Source: Flammeovirgaceae bacterium UBA5867
GTDB taxonomy: Bacteria; Bacteroidota; Bacteroidia; Cytophagales; Cyclobacteriaceae
Length of the DNA: 18,873 bases
NCBI GenBank assembly: GCA_002432545.1
Contig: DJFR01000236.1
Coordinates: 15,847-34,719 of the forward strand
Direction: 5' to 3'
The position numbers and the translations under genes were made by a program. Below, piece after piece: positions 14,355-18,873 of this stretch. How positions within the stretch are numbered: the stretch's first letter is position 1; each line of letters starts with the position of its first letter. The notes under the pieces are model-generated. The model searched no databases and was not told the DNA's origin. It worked only from the letters and a program-made list of their open reading frames with translations.

Positions 14355-14816
14355 TCAGATCAACCCGGCTTCCTGCAACGCCTGCTGTTCATCACCGGTT
14401 ATATAGGCGAATATTTTAAGTTCGTCATCGCGGTGTTGCAACAGGTAAATCACTTCAAAACTGATCGCGATATCTTTTCCGTCATTTCGTCTGTAGCGCG
14501 AGTCCCACTCAATAGTAGCCATTACGTGATGTTCGTTCAATTCGGTAATATCAATATCGCGTATCTTCATGAGTTGTGTACCGATGCTTCGGTAGAAATC
14601 ATTGCCGCGCGGAATCATCTTGCGAAATGTATCATCGTTATTACCGGCCACAACACCTGCCGGACTTGCTTCTATAAAATGTTCTGCGAAAGCGTTAACG
14701 GTTCCTTCGATATCATCTACGGCACCTTCAACTTTATTATCGCCTTGTAATGCCCGCATGAAGCGAGCCTCGTATGCCTGAAAAAATTGTTTCACCTTTT
14801 GTTTTACATCATTCAT
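14355..14816 (-). CDS. SnoaL-like / nuclear transport factor 2 fold protein
   Basis: This 153-residue cytoplasmic protein has the alpha+beta cone fold pattern of the SnoaL/DUF4440 group. It has an N-terminal helix (KVKQFFQAYEARFMRALQG), a segment AFAEHFIEASPAGVVAGNN that would line the pocket, and C-terminal strands (HHVMATIEWDSRYRR, ISFEVIYLLQHRDDELKIFAYITG). Such proteins are isomerases, hydrolases or simple ligand binders; no catalytic assignment is possible. I placed the start at the internal ATG (14814-14816, MNDVKQK) rather than nine codons upstream because AGGAGG lies 6 nt before it. This is the only gene in the window with such a clear Shine-Dalgarno sequence. It converges on the OmpA-family gene. 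Confidence 0.82.
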   Translation of the reverse strand: MNDVKQKVKQFFQAYEARFMRALQGDNKVEGAVDDIEGTVNAFAEHFIEASPAGVVAGNNDDTFRKMIPRGNDFYRSIGTQLMKIRDIDITELNEHHVMATIEWDSRYRRNDGKDIAISFEVIYLLQHRDDELKIFAYITGDEQQALQEAGLI

Positions 14817-14822
14817 ACTATA

Positions 14823-14828
14823 CCTCCT
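14823..14828 (-). promoter_or_regulatory. Canonical Shine-Dalgarno site deciding the SnoaL-like start
   Basis: The minus strand reads AGGAGG at 14828-14823, with a 6-nt spacer to the ATG at 14816. Other genes here lack such a site, as is usual in Bacteroidota, so this one points to an efficiently translated or differently regulated gene. Confidence 0.7.
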
Positions 14829-15051
14829 GCTATATAGCCTCATTTGCGTCTATTTTTATACCACATCACCACTCGATACTATTTCATACAGGATGCAGGG
14901 CCGAAACAGCGTGCTATACATACGGATTTTTTCATCAGGAGGAAGTGCGGATGAGTAGCTAAATACACATTTATATACTTCTACACTTCTCCTTTAAAGT
15001 CCAAAAGCTTTGAAATTAATGTTGGTAGGGTTTTTAAAGCGTGAGAACATT

Positions 15052-15399
15052 ATGGAGACCAAGAAAATTTTGCTGATTGATGATGAACGAGACTTCGGTG
15101 TCCTGATGAAAAGTTATTTCACTCGAAAAAACTGTGAGGTATACCATGCACTTACGTTAGCCGAGGGAATGAAAATTCTGGAAGAAGTTGACCCGGATTA
15201 TATATTTCTTGACAACAATCTTCCCGATGGATTGGGATGGGGAAAAACAGAATATATTCTGGTGAACTATCCCAAAGCACAACTTAATCTCATCAGTGCA
15301 TATCAAGTACCAAAGACTGCGGCTTCGACATTTCGCATATTAGAAAAGCCGCTGGTAATGGAAGAACTTAATAAAATCTTCGACAGTCCGCTTCGCTGA
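15052..15399 (+). CDS. Single-domain response regulator (CheY-like receiver)
   Basis: This 115-residue protein is a lone receiver domain. The acidic pocket D10/D11, the phospho-acceptor D54 (FLDNNLPDG), the conserved S82 (LISAY) and K99 (EKP) are all present, so it should be phosphorylated normally. It has no output domain, which means it acts by protein-protein contact or as a phosphate shuttle in a two-component relay. No histidine kinase lies in the window, so it is an orphan here. The start at 15052 gives the standard METKKILLIDDE. The TTG at 15010 in the same frame would add 14 atypical residues. The sequence NLPDGLGWGKTEYI differs from the common DGxE pattern but keeps the loop. Confidence 0.93.
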   Translation: METKKILLIDDERDFGVLMKSYFTRKNCEVYHALTLAEGMKILEEVDPDYIFLDNNLPDGLGWGKTEYILVNYPKAQLNLISAYQVPKTAASTFRILEKPLVMEELNKIFDSPLR

Positions 15400-15547
15400 T
15401 TTTTGTTTTTCCAGTTGTGTGTAATTCTTGTGACATCTATACCGATGTGTGAGTAACACTATGCGCATACATCTTCAAAGACAAAGGGCACGATTTTGTC
15501 GCCCCGTTTAATCATAATCCATTTATTAACTTCTAAATATTTTAACT

Positions 15548-16567
15548 ATGGCTAACTACAATCGCGCGCAAAGAGGATCGCGTACCTACTGGCCCTCCAA
15601 AGAAAGTAGTTCACGTGGTTCCAATTATGGAGATCGCTATCATACAGACCGCCATTCTGAAAATTCAGACTGGAACGAAAAACGCTATGGAAATGAATCG
15701 TATTATCCTGAAAGTTCACGCTATGAACGCATGAACGAAAATCAATACGACTCAAACCGCGACAGTGACTATCGCAGTTATGACGATTATCGCAACCAGG
15801 GAAATTCGAAAAACAAAAACTCACGTATACCCTATGACCGTGATTTTAATTCCAGCTACTACGGCAATCGCAGTACATACCGTGGTGGAAGTTATGAGGG
15901 CGGTTATGGTAATAGTGGCTATGATAATGATCGCAGTCGTGAGTATCGCGGTGGCTGGAATGATGATCTTAGTTATGGCGATGACACCTATCGCAGCAGG
16001 CGCAGTCGTGAAGACGGTGGCTACGGAGGAATGAATTATGGTTCGGGCAACTATGGATCATATTCCACTAACTATAATCGCTATCGTTCGGAATCTGATA
16101 ATGATGATGACCGAAACTGGTGGGACAAGAGTCGCGATGAAGTATCATCGTGGTTTGGAGATGAAGATGCTGAACGCAGACGTGACCAGGACAAAATGAG
16201 AAGCGGCCAGCATCGTGGTAAAGGACCTAAAGGCTATAAACGTTCTGACGAACGTATTAAAGAAGATATCAGCGATCGTCTTGGTGATGATCCGTATATA
16301 GATGCTACGGAGATTGAGATCGTTGTTGCCAATGGCGATGTTACTTTAATCGGTTCAGTAAATGATCGCACTGATAAACGCAGAGCAGAAGATTTAGCGG
16401 AACGGGTTTCCGGTGTTCAGAATGTTGAGAACCGAATCCGTGTACGATCTTCAGAAGGTATTTTTGGTAAGGATTCAGGTAAAGGAAATTCCGGTTTATC
16501 ATCTCAGACAGGAAGCTCCACAACGACAGCTACTACTTCCCGGAAAACGAGTGCCGCAGAAGTATAG
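15548..16567 (+). CDS. BON-domain protein with long disordered Tyr/Arg/Gly/Ser/Asp-rich N-terminus
   Basis: The first ~190 of 339 residues are low-complexity and rich in Tyr, Ser, Arg, Gly, Asn and Asp (YRSYDDYRNQG, YRGGSYEGGYGNSGYDNDR), with no cysteine and no signal peptide, so they are almost surely disordered. A conserved linker follows: WWDKSRDEVSSWFGDEDAERR (191-211) and GKGPKGYKRSDERI. It leads into one BON domain (about 232-301: IKEDISDRLGDDPYIDATEIEI, VANGDVTLIGSV, VSGVQNVENRIRVR). BON domains bind phospholipid or partner proteins and appear in osmotic-shock and envelope-stress proteins. The tail (305-339) is Ser/Thr-rich. The linker-BON unit is a known architecture; the N-terminus is the variable part. 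The gene follows the response regulator by 148 bp and ends at a strong terminator. Confidence 0.88.
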   Translation: MANYNRAQRGSRTYWPSKESSSRGSNYGDRYHTDRHSENSDWNEKRYGNESYYPESSRYERMNENQYDSNRDSDYRSYDDYRNQGNSKNKNSRIPYDRDFNSSYYGNRSTYRGGSYEGGYGNSGYDNDRSREYRGGWNDDLSYGDDTYRSRRSREDGGYGGMNYGSGNYGSYSTNYNRYRSESDNDDDRNWWDKSRDEVSSWFGDEDAERRRDQDKMRSGQHRGKGPKGYKRSDERIKEDISDRLGDDPYIDATEIEIVVANGDVTLIGSVNDRTDKRRAEDLAERVSGVQNVENRIRVRSSEGIFGKDSGKGNSGLSSQTGSSTTTATTSRKTSAAEV

Positions 16568-16592
16568 TATATATTTTCTTAATCATTAAACC

Positions 16593-16625
16593 AAAAAGCT
16601 TCCCGTATTAGCGGGAAGCTTTTTT
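16593..16625. terminator. Bidirectional intrinsic terminator
   Basis: AAAAAGCTTCCCG (16593-16605) and CGGGAAGCTTTTT (16612-16624) form a perfect 13-bp stem with a 6-nt loop. There is a T run on the plus strand and an A run that gives U on the minus strand. It separates the convergent BON and CinA-family genes. Confidence 0.93.
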
Positions 16626-16653
16626 AATATATACGCTTCGTTATAAAATAAGA

Positions 16654-17133
16654 TCATACAATCAGTGAGGCGAATTCCCTGATCACTTCTTCTGTAAAGT
16701 AACGCTGAACTTCCCACGGGGTACCCAATGATGTATGAATGCGTTTTACTTCCAGGTTTTTACCGCGAAATGAAAATGAAAAGAAGGCAAATGGTTCTTC
16801 TACCGAGAATTCGGGCGTGGGCGTTGCATAGCCTGTTATACCTATACCCCAGTCGCTTCTGAAGAGAGTGCATACATTGTCGGCCATTTCCATGGCTACT
16901 TTTTCTGACACGCAATTACAACGTTGTGCATCAATCGGCTCTACCTGCAGGTGTTTATACTTTTGCGCTAAATTATAGGCTGTTATACCGCCCTGAAAAA
17001 ACTGTAATGCAAATTCGGCTTGCGACAAAGCCGCCTGTATATGACCAGAGGTAACACTTTCAGCTACGGCTACAGTCTGGTTGCTTTTCAACATATAGTC
17101 TTTGATGACGGTAATTTCTTTCAGATCGTACAT
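16654..17133 (-). CDS. CinA C-terminal domain family protein (divergent)
   Basis: This 159-residue protein matches the CinA-C / nicotinamide-nucleotide amidohydrolase (PncC) domain as a stand-alone unit. Visible blocks are AESVTSGHIQAAL (24-36, family AES-C/L-TGG), FQGGITAYN (46-54), CVSEKVAMEMAD (74-85) and GIGITGYATPTP (96-107). PncC deamidates NMN to NaMN in pyridine nucleotide salvage. In this protein the usual AESxTGG is SVTSG and the usual GxAGPxGG loop is GYATPTPE, so catalytic activity is uncertain. It starts 9 nt after the alpha/beta hydrolase stop on the same strand and must be cotranscribed with it. Confidence 0.82.
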   Translation of the reverse strand: MYDLKEITVIKDYMLKSNQTVAVAESVTSGHIQAALSQAEFALQFFQGGITAYNLAQKYKHLQVEPIDAQRCNCVSEKVAMEMADNVCTLFRSDWGIGITGYATPTPEFSVEEPFAFFSFSFRGKNLEVKRIHTSLGTPWEVQRYFTEEVIREFASLIV

Positions 17134-17142
17134 GCCATTTAT

Positions 17143-18135
17143 TTATTGAGCTATAAAATCCTTTAACGCCTGCTGAAATCTGTCAGCACTTTCCAAGTGT
17201 GGTATATGGCCAACATTTTCAAACTCGATCAGGTGCGCACCGGTAATTGACTCGGCTATTTTTTTGCCCAGCGCAGGATATTGCCCCACTGTTTTTCGTT
17301 CCTCCTCCGACAACGCATCTTTCCCCAATGAAGTCCTGTCTGCCTGACCAATGATGAGCAGCGTTGGTCTCTTTATATCCTGAAATTCATATACAACAGG
17401 TTGTGTATAGATCATGTGACTGGTAAGTGCATTTACCCATGCCAGCCGGTTATACTCTGCACTTAGCGTCCATCGGTATTGAACTTGTACGTATGGCTCG
17501 TATTCAAGTTTCCACACTACATAATAAGCTTCCTGGTATTTGCGTATACTGGCTTCTGTTTTTTTAAGTTCTTTGGCGTACTCTTTTTCAATAGAGCTAT
17601 AGGGAACTTTTATTTTATAGTCTTCCAGTCCAATCGGGTTCTCCAGTATCAAATGACTTACCGTGCCCGGATACATAAGCGTAAAGCGAGTTGCCAGCAT
17701 TCCCCCCATCGAGTGTCCTACCACCGCTACGGTTGAAATAGAAAGTGAGTCCAGCAGATTTTTAGTTTGCTCTGCTAAAACCTGGAATGAATATACTATA
17801 GATGCTTTGGTAGATTTACCAAAACCAATCTGGTCGGGCACTACAACACGATATCCCTGTCCTGCCAAAAACCGAATGGTTCTTTCCCAATAGGCCCCAA
17901 AAAAGTTTTTACCATGCAGCAGTAAAACTGTTTTACCATTTGCATTGGCTACCGGCTTCACATCCATATAGGCCATCGAAACATCTTGTCCCTGAATGTG
18001 AAGTTTTAAGTACTGAACCGGAAAAGGATACTTGAAATTTTCAAGTGCCAGGCCGAGGGGTTCTTTTGATTCCGGCTGACACCATGCGGTATGTGCGAAA
18101 AGAATAATAAATAAAGCAGTAGTGAATTTTACCAT
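17143..18135 (-). CDS. Exported alpha/beta-fold hydrolase
   Basis: This 330-residue protein has a signal peptide (MVKFTTALFIILFAHTAWC-Q). The alpha/beta hydrolase core has an oxyanion HG in LLLHGKNF, nucleophile Ser142 in GHSMGG, acid Asp266 in IGQADRTS and His310 in VGHIPHLE, so the catalytic triad is complete. A cap region of about 70 residues rich in Tyr, Lys and Glu lies between Ser and Asp. The protein should act in the periplasm or outside. The substrate is unknown; esterase, epoxide hydrolase-like and C-C hydrolase members all share this pattern. The ATG at 18135 was chosen over the GTG two codons upstream because it begins a clean signal peptide. It is the first gene of a pair with the CinA-family gene. 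Confidence 0.9.
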   Translation of the reverse strand: MVKFTTALFIILFAHTAWCQPESKEPLGLALENFKYPFPVQYLKLHIQGQDVSMAYMDVKPVANANGKTVLLLHGKNFFGAYWERTIRFLAGQGYRVVVPDQIGFGKSTKASIVYSFQVLAEQTKNLLDSLSISTVAVVGHSMGGMLATRFTLMYPGTVSHLILENPIGLEDYKIKVPYSSIEKEYAKELKKTEASIRKYQEAYYVVWKLEYEPYVQVQYRWTLSAEYNRLAWVNALTSHMIYTQPVVYEFQDIKRPTLLIIGQADRTSLGKDALSEEERKTVGQYPALGKKIAESITGAHLIEFENVGHIPHLESADRFQQALKDFIAQ

Positions 18136-18165
18136 ATACACTGCAGATCGTTGTAAAATATAGTC

Positions 18166-18201
18166 AAAAAAAATCTGTCCCGCTAAGCATGCGGGACAGA
18201 T
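18166..18201 (-). terminator. Intrinsic terminator of the DUF6232 gene
   Basis: On the minus strand an 11-bp perfect stem (18201-18191 with 18183-18173, arm ATCTGTCCCGC) with a 7-nt loop is followed by eight T (18173-18166). It isolates the DUF6232 gene from the alpha/beta hydrolase gene. Confidence 0.93.
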
Positions 18202-18216
18202 CTGTTAAAATGATAG

Positions 18217-18696
18217 TTACTCTTTTACAGCAACAAATGAATGGCCGGAGCCGGGCCGCGCAAATCGCACAGCCTCGTTCAACGCATTTACAATCTGTGC
18301 TATATATTCCTTACGGTAACTAACGACTGCATTTTTCTCGCCTTCTGCTGTAGCAATGCGTACTGCGTATCGCTCGCGGATTAATGCTGTTATGAGCAAA
18401 CCAATCAGGAGCAACGCCCCACCGATCCACATCACCAGTACATTGGCATCGATATACTCTCCGTTGGAGCGCATGTCACCAAATGCATTTACAGGGAACA
18501 GGTTCATAAATCCGCAGAATGCCAGAATTATACCTGCGAGCATTAACAAAATACCTGGCAATCGCTGAGGCCGCACGATCAGCAGCCCATGCTTGATAAT
18601 TCCTCTTAGACTATACGATGTATTTTTCACCTGGAAGGTAGAATCCGTTACGGTTACATCGTGTCCATCAGTATACAAAATCTTATCCGGTATCAT
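18217..18696 (-). CDS. DUF6232 family membrane protein
   Basis: This 159-residue protein has a short beta-rich N-terminus (DGHDVTVTDSTFQVKNTSYSLRGI, 10-33) and a PQRLPG turn, then two membrane helices (about 45-66 and 87-107) joined by a ~20-residue loop. A C-terminal cytoplasmic segment of beta-hairpin plus helix follows (YAVRIATAEGEKNAVVSYRKEYIAQI). This layout matches the DUF6232 family, whose role is unknown and whose two soluble flanks resemble a split PH-like fold. It is divergent from the partial gene at 18775 across 78 bp and ends at its own terminator. Confidence 0.75.
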   Translation of the reverse strand: MIPDKILYTDGHDVTVTDSTFQVKNTSYSLRGIIKHGLLIVRPQRLPGILLMLAGIILAFCGFMNLFPVNAFGDMRSNGEYIDANVLVMWIGGALLLIGLLITALIRERYAVRIATAEGEKNAVVSYRKEYIAQIVNALNEAVRFARPGSGHSFVAVKE

Positions 18697-18774
18697 AACT
18701 TTCTATTTTTTGTTACGTCATTTTTTTACAATAGCTCATAAAAATATTTATGCCCTTTACTCTTCAACTATAAT

Positions 18775-18873
18775 ATGACAGCTACTCCGGGGATGGATGA
18801 GAAAAATATTCCTCACGGATTGGATTATACTGCACAGGATAATTTAGCGGAGCCTGTCGCGAAACGGACGCAG
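18775..18873 (+). CDS. 5' end of a gene cut by the window edge (unknown)
   Basis: An ATG at 18775 opens 33 codons without a stop to the last base. The predicted start is MTATPGMDEKNIPHGLDYTAQ and has no signal peptide, so a cytoplasmic protein is likely. It is divergent from the DUF6232 gene. There is no Shine-Dalgarno sequence, and the leader is A/T-rich as for its neighbours. I do not recognise the product from this fragment. Confidence 0.6.
   Translation, partial: MTATPGMDEKNIPHGLDYTAQDNLAEPVAKRTQ

Noticed and set aside
14951..14962. Three-codon reading frame ATGAGTAGCTAA with AGGAGG 8 nt upstream
   Set aside because: It looks like a start site, but the frame is too short to call a gene and no leader-peptide logic is visible. 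It may be a relic or chance.
15010..15051. TTG start 14 codons upstream for the response regulator
   Set aside because: Receiver domains begin as METKKILLIDDE here; the upstream residues have no counterpart in the family.
15765..16034. Met/Val/Ala-rich open frame within the BON gene
   Set aside because: It arises from the low-complexity codons of the real frame read out of phase.

Overview
The window looks like the chromosome of a member of Bacteroidota, most likely the Cytophagales or a near relative. This rests on gene content (exported CHAT-TPR protein, PD40/OmpA surface protein, DUF2157 with GDYXXLXY, the small four-helix 'cytochrome B' protein), start sites that mostly lack a Shine-Dalgarno sequence, and one good match to the TTTG / TAnnTTTG promoter type. 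It is a dense housekeeping-plus-envelope region. There is no tRNA or rRNA gene, CRISPR array, insertion sequence, phage gene or integrase, and no gene-free stretch longer than about 275 bases.

Layout. 1-93 may hold the tail of an upstream gene. 268-1314 (+) is queA (queuosine tRNA modification). 1572-2492 (+) is a Tat-exported hydroxypyruvate-isomerase-like TIM barrel. 2625-5483 (+) is an exported TPR/CHAT protease-like protein, followed closely by an aldo/keto reductase (5539-6534, +). From 6808 to 11818 the genes lie on the minus strand: a PQQ-type aldose dehydrogenase lipoprotein; a GDYXXLXY protein and a DUF2157 membrane protein 4 nt apart; and an SMP-30-type beta-propeller 15 nt behind a pentameric ligand-gated ion channel (pLGIC) homologue. 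11930-12373 (+) is a small membrane protein and 12516-14279 (+) is a PD40/OmpA-family protein. Then come a SnoaL-like protein (-), an orphan single-domain response regulator (+), a BON-domain protein with a long disordered Tyr/Arg/Gly-rich N-terminus (+), a divergent CinA-family protein with an alpha/beta hydrolase (-), a DUF6232 protein (-), and the first 33 codons of a gene that runs off the right end (+).

How the genes may work together. Much of the left and middle part encodes exported proteins that handle sugars. The aldose dehydrogenase family makes aldonolactones, and the SMP-30 family, whose metal ligands all appear present here, opens lactones. The Tat-exported isomerase and the aldo/keto reductase fit the same theme, although no shared pathway is proven. 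The most unusual item is the apparent two-gene operon of a pLGIC and the lactonase-like propeller. The channel keeps the GLIC-type acidic residues at both ends of M2 but has glycine at three predicted pore-facing positions.

Non-coding structure. Most convergent or terminal gene ends carry clean intrinsic terminators. Two intergenic regions (1368-1560 and 6541-6809) are built from short reiterated words mirrored in long imperfect inverted repeats. The tetranucleotide TATA is visibly enriched in all reading frames, which suggests a DNA-level word preference rather than a codon preference.
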